A DNA stretch of 64,000 nt from positions 9,192,397-9,256,396 of the forward strand of contig JAZAYU010000018.1 in the NCBI GenBank assembly GCA_038501625.1, given 5' to 3'. Below, in pieces: positions 10,088 to 19,909 of the stretch. The stretch's first letter is position 1; each line of letters opens with the position of its first letter. Both the position numbers and the translations under genes were made by a program. The stretch is from Corbicula japonica. Its lineage: Eukaryota; Mollusca; Bivalvia; Venerida; Cyrenidae. The notes below the pieces were generated by a model, which saw only the letters and a list, made by a program, of their open reading frames with translations, had not been told where the DNA came from and ran no database searches.

Positions 10088-10520
10088 CTTCTCTTTACAA
10101 AGCATATGACGAGAACTATAATGATAATAACAAAAACTCCACCACCAGCACCGCCTGCAATAGCACCCACAGAGAATGTGTCCTCAGAATTTACAACCAT
10201 TGCCGTTTTCCCCAAAACAGGCAAAGGAGTTGTTACTGATGTTATGTCCCCATGTTTTGTATTATTTATGTCTGTTACATTTGCATTTGGTGACGTGTCT
10301 CTATTTTGTGCTACAGTACTAGTCATGCCATTCATAGCAGTTGTTGCTTCAGTATTTTGTGTTCCAGTATTAGCTGTTACAGATGTGGTGCTTGTGATGT
10401 AACTACTCTGTGTGTCAAGACTAACTGTAAAATTTGTCGTCATTGCTGGGGCGCTAGTTCCAGAATTCACATTTAATGTTGTCATGGTTATTATTGTGCT
10501 ACTTTGGGTGGTGTGATTTC
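10088..10520 (-). CDS. RPTP exon 3: Thr/Ser-rich stalk and transmembrane helix
   Basis: 433-nt exon from a TTGCAG acceptor to a GTATAC donor, entering in phase 1 and leaving in phase 2. The first 110 or so residues are Thr/Ser/Asn-rich with several NxT/NxS sites, a typical O-glycosylated stalk. The last 30 residues form a single membrane helix: a Gly/Ala start (GAIAGGAGGG), a run of Val/Ile/Leu, then CFVKR as the stop-transfer signal. The open frame reads on into Leu repeats only because an (ATT)n microsatellite follows the donor; that extension is intronic. Confidence 0.88.
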
Positions 10521-11269
10521 CTGCAATAAATATATTTCTATACGTTACACTACATTCATAATCCATGAATCAAAAGAGGAAAATCTTGATTACTGATATT
10601 CAATTTACTGAAAACCTTAAAAAAAGCAACATGATGGAGAAATTTGCCAGTAAATGTAATAAGTAAATTCAACATTGTTGTATTGTAATTAAAAACATGT
10701 TTGGCTATCGTTTCTGCAGAATATTGGATTACGTACCATCTTACATTGGCCATCAACAAAAAATTACAATGACACAAGTTCTTGTGTGTGTATGCGCAAG
10801 TGTACGTGAGTTCGTAATATTTGTTTTTATGTCCAATATAAGTATACAAAAATTATCGAGTACACAACATTTAACAGAATGACGTTATATTTTTAACACA
10901 TCATTTACAAGTAAAATTAAAATACATTTTCAAACAATAAGTAAATTTTCGGCGTATTTTCAAACTAAACATTTTATGTTATTGTTAAATTTATGTACAG
11001 TCATTCCCTTCTAGTAAATGCGATTAAACATGAAAGCCTCGGTGTATTTCTCGTGAAAAAAGAAATCTTCTAGAAGTCATACATAGTGGTGGGGTGATTA
11101 ATCATAAAGTCGACGAATCATGACGAAACCCCAAATGACGTGATCGTCAACGATACAATCAGTTCTTCAATTTTAGATGATGACGAAACTTTTTGATATG
11201 CACAAATCTTTTTACCGTAACAGCATGTTACTAAAACCCACAATTTCATTGGTTAGTTGACATCAAATT

Positions 11270-11335
11270 AGCCAGTCATCTGCATTAACACCAATCGCCA
11301 TGTCGAACTGTTGCAAAATGGCTGCCCGTTGACAG
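11270..11335 (+). promoter_or_regulatory. possible orphan first exon with YY1-like motif
   Basis: AAAATGGCTGCC resembles the YY1 motif found just downstream of many animal start sites. It is followed by a strong donor (CAG|GTAAGTG, GT at 11336-11337). An ATG at 11300 opens only a 10-codon frame ending before the donor. No linked coding exon was found; the region lies inside the RPTP intron on the opposite strand. Confidence 0.35.
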
Positions 11336-11414
11336 GTAAGTGTTTTAAAACAAGGAAAAGTATTTTGTTGTGTAACTGACAGGTATTTAATCTTGCATTT
11401 TAATCATTAGAAAT

Positions 11415-11960
11415 AAATCTAAAGTGGCCTAGAGCGGCAGAGGTTAAGTCTATGATGCCACATTTTGGTTATATCTTTCCGTGTAATAAAAGTCATTGAG
11501 TTTAACTCGCTACTGTAGTACAACAACAACATGGATTTTAGCAGCAAGAAGGAAACTAAATAAAAGCGAAATTTTACTGATTACTCTTGAGTTGAGCAAG
11601 TGTATTAAGCATTATGATGTAAAAACTATCAAAGCTTAGTTTGGATAACTTACAAAAATGTTAAATTGAGTAGTTCATGCGAAAGTCATGGATGGAATGT
11701 GTCAGGAAGTAAACTCGTTCTTGATAATAAACATTCAAACTGGATGAACAAGAGAGTTGGCAGCCACAGTGTTTCAGAATGACAATGCTGTTTTTGTATT
11801 TATTCAAAATGAAACAACTTGCATATCTGCATCTCCTGGGTAGCTTATACCAGCTAGGTCACATACTGATTGAAGATGCCAGACATTTGAAATTTTTGAA
11901 TAAGATTCAACACTTCATCCCTTCAGGCTGGTAAATTAATAAATCTAGAGTTTCTAAACA
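11415..11960 (+). repeat. dispersed repeat of about 540 bp, copy 1
   Basis: Matches 38070-38600 over most of its length, with shared blocks such as AGCGGCAGAGG, TCATGGATGGAATGTG, GGATGAACAAGAGA and GCATATCTGCATCTCCT. No long open frame. It could be a transposon fragment or an old noncoding exon duplicated elsewhere. Confidence 0.7.
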
Positions 11961-12454
11961 ACTTACGCACATTTGCGTAGACGTGAGTGGATTTCTAGCT
12001 TTAAACCGAGGAAATGTCCACTCAGTTAGCAGATTAAAACATCATTTGAAGCAAGAGGGCAATAAAACTTAGGTTATTATTGTACCTTATTTATTAACTA
12101 TGTAATTTGACATATTATGTACAAGTCCAACTCATATGGATCAAATGAAATCAGTATGAAGCCTAAACTATTTAGCATCCATCAAATACAAAGCTTACAT
12201 AAAGTAGTCATGAGTTGCGAAACTTGTAGAATAAATATAACATATTTAAATGCTAGCTTAAAATTAATCTCTTTATTTATATGCGTTGGATTGACTACCG
12301 TCAGTTTCTTTGATGTAGTAAATATAGTATTAACTCAACAATACGAGGCTATAATCATTGCAATGTATACTGGGAACTTTACAGCGAGACATTCCCTACT
12401 TACTCTTCAAAAGTGCACCGTATATCAGGCCCTAATCTGTATCGCAGCGCAGAA

Positions 12455-12720
12455 ACGCAGCGGTAGTCCAGTGGTTAAGCGCTTGCTAGGGATTAAGGGG
12501 TCCCTGGTTCGAGCCCAAGTCCGGCCCCAAATTTTCTTTAGCAAGGAATTTAGCCTTCATCTCTTCTCCCTACCCAGGTGTAAAAATGGGTACCTGTGAG
12601 GAATATAAGCCAATGTTCCGTGGCTGCCTATGACTGTAAAAGGACGACTTATATATCTAGTGATCGGGGGTGGGGGTGAATGTGAAAGTCGGTTAAATAC
12701 AGTAATTAAAGACTTTTAAC
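12455..12720 (+). repeat. tRNA-derived SINE, copy 1
   Basis: Head has pol III promoter-like boxes: A box near TAGTCCAGTGG (about 12467) and B box GGTTCGAGCCC (about 12508). The body contains ACCCAGGTGTAAAAATGGGTACCTGTGAGG-type sequence and TGGCTGCCTATGACTG, shared with the inverted copy at 29785-30005. The cloverleaf does not fold as a real tRNA. The conserved central part resembles core domains described for invertebrate SINEs; assignment to a named core is not made. Confidence 0.8.
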
Positions 12721-12745
12721 CCGTTATCGATTGTAAAGAGATTAC

Positions 12746-13630
12746 CGATTACTGATGATGACGGGACTGTCGTCATTGAGGTCGATTGTGTGCAGTTGTC
12801 TCCTTCCCAGCCCTCTTTGCATCCAAGAGCACAAGTTCCGTTTTGAAAGCATATCGATAAACTTCCATCAAATTGTTTGCAATTCACACTGCATTTGTTT
12901 TCACACCAGTGTCCCCAGTATCCGTTATTACAACCGTATGAGCATTTTCCGTCCATAAAATTGCACGTGGAATTTGTTATAATAGATAAACAGTTTGAAT
13001 TACAGGGTTGAAGACATGTTTGTGAATAAAAACCATCGTGACATTTTTCACAAACGTCTTGAATTGAACAGTTCGCACAAGGATATTTACAAAGATAATT
13101 ACACATTGGACCAAGGCGCCCATCTACGCAACCATTACAAGTACCGTTGTTGTCACATCCGTTCAGGCATCCATAGCTTTGGCAACTATTATTAACACAT
13201 TCGTTTCCTGATAGAGCATATCCATTTGAGCACCTATTACATTTAACTAAATTCTGTGGTTTATAACAACTTGTGCAAAAAGCTATTAAAGTCGAACATG
13301 GAATACACTGTGTTTTTCCATTACCGTTACTGTTGATAGATGTAATCGGATAAAATCCGTCTTTACACATTATACAATAAGTACTGTTTGTGCAAATTGC
13401 GCAATTTGTTACACACGGCTGACAATACGATAACTCGGGTTCACTAAAAACTTGAAAGTATCCTGCCTTGCAGCCTAATGCGCACGCCCTTGATGAACAG
13501 TTGTCTTTGACACAGGTCCCGCAATCTTGATCACACTTTGGACCGTAACGGACTGTTTTACATGCATTACAATCACTAGTTTTATCATCACAGCCAGAAT
13601 CTCCGCATGTTACAGAACACTGTGTGGTAA
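12746..13630 (-). CDS. RPTP exon 2: cysteine-rich EGF/furin-like ectodomain
   Basis: 885-nt exon between a TTTCAG acceptor and a GTAATC donor, phase 1 at both ends, open throughout. It encodes about 295 residues dense in cysteine. The N-terminal part has short C-x-x-C units like furin or growth-factor-receptor repeats. The C-terminal part has EGF-like units of the MEGF10/scavenger type, with GYWGHWCE and GWEGDNC ends. Several NxS/NxT glycosylation sites are visible. In the family such modules form an extracellular ligand-binding rod. Having all modules in a single exon is unusual, because EGF units are commonly one per exon. A few Ser/Thr residues at the end lead into the stalk. Confidence 0.88.
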
Positions 13631-14260
13631 CTGAAAGATGTTTCAATAAGAAAAATATGAGCGAAGGCGATATTTATACTCAGATTAATCTCAGAAAAAA
13701 ATGTCTAAGATGACGTAAAGGTCGACGTTGTTGGACATGTTTCAGCCGAATAAACGTGTGGTAACTTAGTACATGTAATAATCTTACATTTTAAGACCAG
13801 AAGGCAAGAAAATGCGAGTATGTCATAATCATAGCGTAACAAACATTTAAGGATTTTATTGGCAAAATGATTAAAAATGATTAAAACACTAAATCCATAG
13901 CATCGATAAAAGGTGATTTTAGAAAATTATTAACCCAATAGGTTAAATACCCATGATTGAAACATAAATTAAAGTTCAGGTAAGCCAAATTTGTATATAA
14001 TAATAACTCCAAAATTATAACAATCAACATTCACAAAGCTAGAAAACATAATTATTAAAAAAGAACTTTTTATTTTACTGCTTTCTCCTCCAGTTTCTCT
14101 TTTGGATATACATGCATCACAGATTTCATGTAAAAGGACTTGTTTTCGTAAAACGAATACTTCTATTACCATAAACCATTAGGGTATAGACAAATACAAA
14201 GAAACTTTGTGGTTTAAACTTCAGGTATGCATTTAGATCATACATGTACCTGCTAGAAAA
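13631..14260. other. intron sequence, no recognised feature
   Basis: AT-rich part of the intron between the signal-peptide exon and exon 2. No conserved frame or repeat copy was seen. Confidence 0.6.
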
Positions 14261-14900
14261 CACATACTAGAAAAATATATAATAAATCACAGCAACATCG
14301 ACATCACCTGGTATTCCTAAAGTTACATGTCTAAATATTTATCAATCACTGACTATGTAGATACTATCTCTGTTTTGTTTTTCAGACATAAATATCATTC
14401 ATAACATATATCCTTAACTTTTTGCATTATACACTGAAGTCATTTTCTGTTTTCCATGCAAGCAGATCCAATTCGGTTAATTCTGCTGATTGGATTATTC
14501 ACAACATTTTCCGATCTTATCACTTATCAAATTGAACGTATGTTTTATACAACAGCTTTAAATGTTTAATTTCTACCTTTAATAAATAGCGAACATTTTG
14601 ACTTGTTCATTGTTTCTATAGCTATATTTCGAATACCTAATTATATCTTAATTTTTCTTGCAGCCAATCAATCTATTAAATAAATGTTTACTTCCAATGA
14701 ATAAAGAGTTAGTAAGACTTTAAGATTGAGATCATTTATACATGTTAACATACCTTGTACATGTATCTAGATCTGTGTCCAATATCATAAATTTTAAACT
14801 GAATATCTGCCTTGAATGTCAAACATCTGACTGGATGAAATCGAGACTGGCCAGTTCAATCCTTTATAGTAAAGTATTAAATACAACGCAAAACATTTAC

Positions 14901-14952
14901 CTTGATATATACAGACTCCTGCAATGAGAACGAGACAACACAAATAGTTCAT
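14901..14952 (-). CDS. RPTP first coding exon, proximal copy (signal peptide)
   Basis: ATG at 14950-14952 (complement) opens a 17-residue hydrophobic peptide starting MNYLCCLVLIAG, then a GTAAAT donor in phase 1. The next exon begins in the matching phase and completes a Val codon, followed directly by cysteine-rich sequence. This is what a cleavable signal peptide exon should look like. A polypyrimidine tract and CAG five bases upstream of the ATG suggest an intron in the 5' UTR. The exon sits in the low-coordinate copy of a tandem duplication of about 2 kb. Confidence 0.75.
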
Positions 14953-15261
14953 AATGCTGAAAAAGAAAACTAACTTTAAAGACTGATATTACAATATAGA
15001 GGGTTAGGAGGGATTGAGTGATATAGCGAAACAGAAGGAAAGAGATAATTTTATTTAATTGCACTGTTTAAAACTGATTCGCTGTGATTCTATCGTTCTA
15101 AAAGATGATGAGGAAATGTGATGAAATTTCTTTATGGTGGTTACATTCAGACTGAACAGTAAGTGTCTATCAGCACGAGAACGTCTTCAAAATTGTAATA
15201 ATGTTGTTGACGGCGATGATCATGGTGATGTATGATTTTTTAGGAGAAGGACATGATTTCT

Positions 15262-15314
15262 GCGATGATGATTATGATGATGATGAGGAGGAGGACGATG
15301 ATGATGATGATGAT

Positions 15315-15363
<49 letters not shown>
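15262..15363. repeat. (GAT)n microsatellite in unit A
   Basis: Interrupted GAT/GAC tract followed by a pure run. The counterpart at 17588-17662 is shorter, showing length change since duplication. Acidic and poly-Met frames across it are artefacts. Confidence 0.93.
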
Positions 15364-15364
<1 letters not shown>

Positions 15365-15476
15365 TCAAAAAGAGATCAGTAATACAATACGATTCTTTCA
15401 TAAACGTAATAAATACATGTTCATTCTATCAGGGATGAACGTAAATAACACAAAAAAAATTTCACTGGTACATCCT

Positions 15477-16310
15477 CGTACTTGGGCATAACTGGCTTGA
15501 TAATTGAGCTATTGCTCTAAAACTTTCCTTAAAACATGCAATAAATACAAACGGATTTTTTAAGAAAAAAAAAAAACATTATTCAAAATGACGGACAACT
15601 GACAGCTCACTATCGTTTACAACACTGATACCCACAGAATACAAATCCACAAATTCAGTTAATAACGCGTACGACCAACTTCATCGGTAAACGGTTTAAT
15701 TGCGAAAATGTTGTTGTAGCGGATTTTTTTTATCGTGGTTTTTCAGTTATAGTGCTGTGGGCTGATGAGTGTATGCACAAGAGGACTGCAGCACTTTAGT
15801 CCATCGGAACTTAAATTCTAAGGAATATCAGTGACAAGTGCTTGTTCCGGTTGTCCTTTCATGTCCTTAAGCACAAAGGCGAATAGAGTTTATGCATGAT
15901 GGCGTACTCGTCATCGTTCGGCAAACACCTGATGTTTTCTTGAGGTGAACACCGTCAGAATATTTCCATGGTGCGCTAGATCTCCGAATTTAAATTCAAT
16001 AGAAAATCTGTGGTCTTATCTTGGAAGGGGCTATGAAACAGGAGGGACCAATCACGCAATCTTCGCCCACTTGGCAATGCACTACTTCAGGAATTGGCTT
16101 TAAGATTCTCCAAAAAGCGTAATTCAGAACTGTATTAGCTCAATAAGATCAATGTCGCTTGCTGTTATACGCGCTTTTGGCGGTAATACTATTTCTTTCA
16201 CTGATGTGAATTTATATTCTGAGGGTGCCAGTACTCTTAATGATTGTGATCAGTCAGCTGTTTGTCATTCTGAATAATGTTTTACTAAGACATAAACTGG
16301 TATTTGTTGC
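15477..16310 (+). mobile_element. decayed Tc1-like transposon, right end truncated (unit A)
   Basis: Left inverted repeat at 15477-15548 (contains CTGGCTTGATAATTGAG). The interior at 15889-16190 is a broken Tc1-type transposase: FMHDG, then after a stop and a frame change WCARSP, LNSIENLWSYLG and GGNT-like ends are recognisable. Several stops and a frameshift make it a pseudogene. The right repeat is cut off at the duplication junction. Confidence 0.72.
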
Positions 16311-18606
16311 ACATACTAGAAAAATATATAATAAATCCTCTTTTAAATTATTGACGGAATAAAATAAATATTTTTATTTATGTCGAGAAATTACGATCAT
16401 AAAAGAAGGATGATATTCGGATTGAAGAGAAGCATCAATATGGTATGAAAACAATTGAATTTTTTATACACAATATTTAGTTTAATCGTACCGTTTAAAT
16501 CAATTAATAAAATGCCAGAATATTTCTGACTGAATACTTAACAAAATCACTTGGCTTTTTTTAAAGTTATTCCGATGCTATTGATAAATTCACATTGAAA
16601 ATGTTGATGCACAGCAACATCGACATCAGCATGTATTCCTAAAGTTACATGTCTAAATATTTATCAATCACTGACTATGTAGATACTATCTCTGTTTTGT
16701 TTTTCAGACATAAATATCATTCATAACATATATCCTTAACTTTTTGCATTATACGCTGAAGTCATTTTCTGTTTTCCGTGCAAGCAGATCCAATTCGGTT
16801 TATTCTGCTTATTGGATTATTCACAACATTTTCCGATCTTATCACATCAAATTGAACGTATGTTTTATACAGCAGCTTTAAATGTTTAATTTCTACCTTT
16901 AATAAATAGCGAACATTTTGACTTGTTCATTGTGTCTATAACTATATTTCTAATACCTAATTGTATCTTAATTTTTCTTGCAGCCAATTAATCTATTAAA
17001 TAAATGTTTACTTCCAATGTATAAAGAGTTAGTAAGACTTTAAGATTGAGATCATTTATACATGTTAACATTCCTTGTACATGTATCTAGATCTGTGTCC
17101 AATATCATAAATTTTAAACTGAATATCTGCCTTAAATGTCAAACATCTGACTGGATGAAATCGAGACTGGCCAGTTCAATCCTTTATAGTAAAGTATTAA
17201 ATACAACGCAAAACATTTACCTTGATATATACAGACTCCTGCAATGAGAACGAGACAACACAAATAGTTCATAATGCTGAAAAAGAAAACTAACTTTAAA
17301 GACTGATATTACAATATAGAGGGTTAGGAGGGATTGAGTGATATAGCGAAACAGAAGGAAAGAGATAATTTTATTTAATTGCACTGTTTAAAACTGATTC
17401 GCTGTGCTTCTATCGTTCTAAAAGATGATGAGGAAATGTGATGAAATTTCTTTATGGTGGTTACATTCAGACTGAACAGTAAGTGTATAAGCGCGAGAAC
17501 GTCTTTAAAATTGCAATAATGTTGTTGACGGCGATGATCATGATGATGTATGATTTTTTAGGAGAAGGACATGATTTCTGCGATGATGATTATGATGATG
17601 ATGAGGAGGAGGACGATGATGATGATGATATGATGATGATGATGATGATGACGATGATGATGAATCAAAAAGAGATCAGTAATACAATACGATTCTTTCA
17701 TAAACGTAATAAATACATGTTCATTCTATCAGGGATGAACGTAAATAACACAAAAAAAATTCACTGGTACATCCTCGTACTTGGGCATAACTGGCTTGAT
17801 AATTGAGCTATTGCTCTAAAACTTTCCTTAAAACATGCAATAAATACAAACGGATTTTTTAAGAAAAAAAAACATTATTCAAAATGACGGACAACTTACA
17901 GCTCACTATCGTTTACAACACTGATACCCACAGAATACAAATCCACAAATTCAGTTAATAACGCGTACTACCAACTTCATCGGTAAACGGTTTAATTGCG
18001 AAAATGTTGTTGAAGCGGATTTTTTTTAACGTGGTTTTTCAGTTATAGTGCTGTGGGCTGATGTGTGTATGCACAAGAGGACTGCAGCACTTTAGTCCAT
18101 CGGAACTTAAATTCTAAGGAATATCAGTGACAAGTGCTTGTTCCGGTTGTCCTTTCATGTCCTTAAGCACAAAGGCGAATAGAGTTTATGCATGATGGCG
18201 CACTCGTCATCGTTCGGCAAACACCTGATGTTTTCTTGAGGTGAACACCGTCAGAATATTTCCATGGTGCGCTAGATCTCCGAATTTAAATTCAATAGAA
18301 AATCTGTGGTCTTATCTTGGAAGGGGCTATGAAATAGGAGGGACCAATCACGCAATCTTCGCCCACTTGGCAATGCACTACTTCAGGAATTGGCTTTAAG
18401 ATTCTCCAAAAAGCGTAATTCAGAACTGTATTAGCTCAATAAGATCAATGTCGCTTGCTGTTATACGCGCTTTTGGCGGTAATACTATTTCTTTCACTGA
18501 TGTGATTTTATATTCTGAGGGTGCCAGTACTCTTATTGATTGTGATCAGTCAGCTGTTTGTCATTTTGAATAATGTTTTACTAAGACATAAACTGGTATT
18601 TATTGC
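16310..18606. repeat. tandem duplication, unit B (contains distal signal-peptide exon)
   Basis: Second unit. Differences from unit A are scattered substitutions, a shorter (GAT)n tract and the extra block 16339-16610. The few differences suggest a recent event. Confidence 0.92.
17221..17272 (-). CDS. RPTP alternative first coding exon, distal copy (signal peptide)
   Basis: Second copy of the signal-peptide exon, identical over the coding part to 14901-14952. It starts with ATG (17270-17272 on the complement), encodes 17 residues rich in Leu, Val, Ile and Cys, and ends with a GTAAAT donor in phase 1, the same as the proximal copy. A possible 3' splice site (pyrimidine tract plus CAG) lies just upstream of the ATG, which would allow splicing from an untranslated exon farther upstream. 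On the minus strand this copy is upstream of the proximal one. Whether it is used is unknown; it could act as an alternative first exon or be silent. Confidence 0.6.
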
Positions 18607-18669
18607 ATGTTTTATAGAAAGATTTAGAGCAATAGTTCAATTATCAAGCCAGTAGTTCCCCAGTACAAG
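17776..18669 (+). mobile_element. decayed Tc1-like transposon, both ends present (unit B)
   Basis: Inverted repeats of about 72 bp at 17776-17847 and 18596-18669 (TTGATAATTGARCTATTGCT core). The relic transposase at 18185-18486 carries the same stops as unit A, so decay came before the duplication. Usual Tc1 elements are about 1.3-1.7 kb; this one is internally shortened. Confidence 0.72.
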
Positions 18670-18880
18670 TTGTTAAGTGTATTTTCGACGTTTCGGCATG
18701 AAGCTTTTTTTCAAGACTATATACAGAAAATTTCTAGATCATTTTCATTGTTTTAAAGCACAGTCATGTAATAGTAAACATATTCAATTCCTATCCTAAA
18801 TTCATAATAAATTCACAAATCAAAAAACTTCTGAAATGTTTCTAATCGCTTGCCCATTCAACTGCATGTTTCATACTATA

Positions 18881-19909
18881 CTCGGCAAAAAAAGTTCTGC
18901 ACACTTGGACATTTTATAAAATATCTTTTAATTTCACCAAACACAACAAAATGATACATACCAAATTAATCAGCAATTCAAAGTTAACAAAGTAAAAAAG
19001 TCAGGAATAAAATCCGATCAATACTTTATATAAGCAATTCTTTGTTAAAGCCACTGGGGGTTACTACACAGAAGTTGCAAAAATCGGTAGACTTATACTG
19101 AGTAAATTCACCAAGATGAATTCTTTCAAGCGACTGCGCACAGAATTTAACAGCCGACGAAATTTCAATTGTGGAATTAGGTTCCATTCGTGAACATGAA
19201 AACCGGGTAGATCAACTAGCTTGACCAACTTCACGTGTTCTGTCTGGTTTCGAAAGACGTCTAGGTGGACGGTGTGTGTGACCCGACATTTGCCATGACG
19301 GTCAAATTAAAGAAAACCTTCCTTGTTGACCATGGGAAATAAATAATTTTGAAAATCAATGCAGATGTGTTTTTTTCTGAAGTAAGATTAGGTGTTTATT
19401 GCATTTGATGGTTGCTTTTATACACTTTATAATTTGGATGCTTTGATTCATTATTACAGAATGGAAACTGTGTTCGAATCATCAGTATTAAAACTGTTTT
19501 GTCATGCCTTTAGGTCAATGAGTGAGACAATGTGATACTTTAATTAATAAAAACTTAAGTTTGAGCGTAATTCTGGAAATGGCATAGTATCAAATTTTGA
19601 TTACCAACTGTTACTGCCATTAAGTGCATGCTCATAATTGCATAAAACAGACACTGGTGAAATGTTGAGTGATTTCATAGATTTCATACCTCTACCTTGA
19701 TACGGCAAATTTTGCAACTTTGACTTTTGACCCCTAGCATACTCAACATGGCATTTCTCGCTTATTTACCAACCAATTTTAATTTCGTTTTTGTCTTTAA
19801 CTCCGCAAACAATTAATCTTGATATACATGTAAGAATTTAAACAAGTTATTTGCTATATTATAAAACTTACGCAAAAGAACACTTGAGTGCAGAACTTTT
19901 TTTGTTGGG
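18881..19909. mobile_element. Tc1/mariner-like element with TA flanks
   Basis: Terminal inverted repeats: left CTCGGCAAAAAAAGTTCTGC, right (complement) CCCAACAAAAAAAGTTCTGC, each bounded by TA, the Tc1/mariner target. The interior (1 kb) has no long frame; only weak transposase-like words are seen near 19220-19290. Probably a non-autonomous or dead copy. Confidence 0.72.

Larger units (their letters stand above)
14261..16309. repeat. tandem duplication, unit A (contains proximal signal-peptide exon)
   Basis: Near-identical to 16310-18606. From 14289 it matches from 16611 onward, including the exon, the (GAT)n tract and a Tc1-like relic. Unit B has about 270 extra bases (16339-16610) near its start that unit A lacks. 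The right end of unit A stops inside the right inverted repeat of the Tc1-like element. Confidence 0.92.
73..17272 (-). other. gene span: EGF-rich receptor-type protein tyrosine phosphatase (left end outside window)
   Basis: Gene-level entry for fifteen coding exons listed separately. The exons join with consistent phases (1,1,2,1,1,0,1,0,1,0,0,2,0,0,1 at successive donors), giving about 918 codons in the window. Product order: signal peptide, cysteine-rich EGF/furin-like ectodomain, Thr/Ser-rich stalk, one transmembrane helix, juxtamembrane region, PTP domain D1, then the start of a D1-D2 linker at the window edge. RPTPs are plasma-membrane enzymes that remove phosphate from tyrosine on cytoplasmic proteins under control of the ectodomain. 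This domain order resembles the expanded EGF-ectodomain RPTPs known in molluscs (family knowledge). Ligand and substrates cannot be read from sequence. WPD Asp, catalytic Cys and P-loop Arg are all present, so D1 is predicted active. The first coding exon exists twice. Confidence 0.88.

Noticed and set aside
12465..12540. Possible tRNA gene
   Set aside because: A and B box-like sequences are present, but no proper acceptor stem or cloverleaf; the following body is SINE-like.
12117..12599. 160-codon plus-strand frame
   Set aside because: It overlaps the tRNA-derived SINE and has no splice or domain support.
15201..15491. Asp/Met-rich protein frame (also 17483-17806)
   Set aside because: Produced by a GAT microsatellite; repeat length differs between the duplicates.
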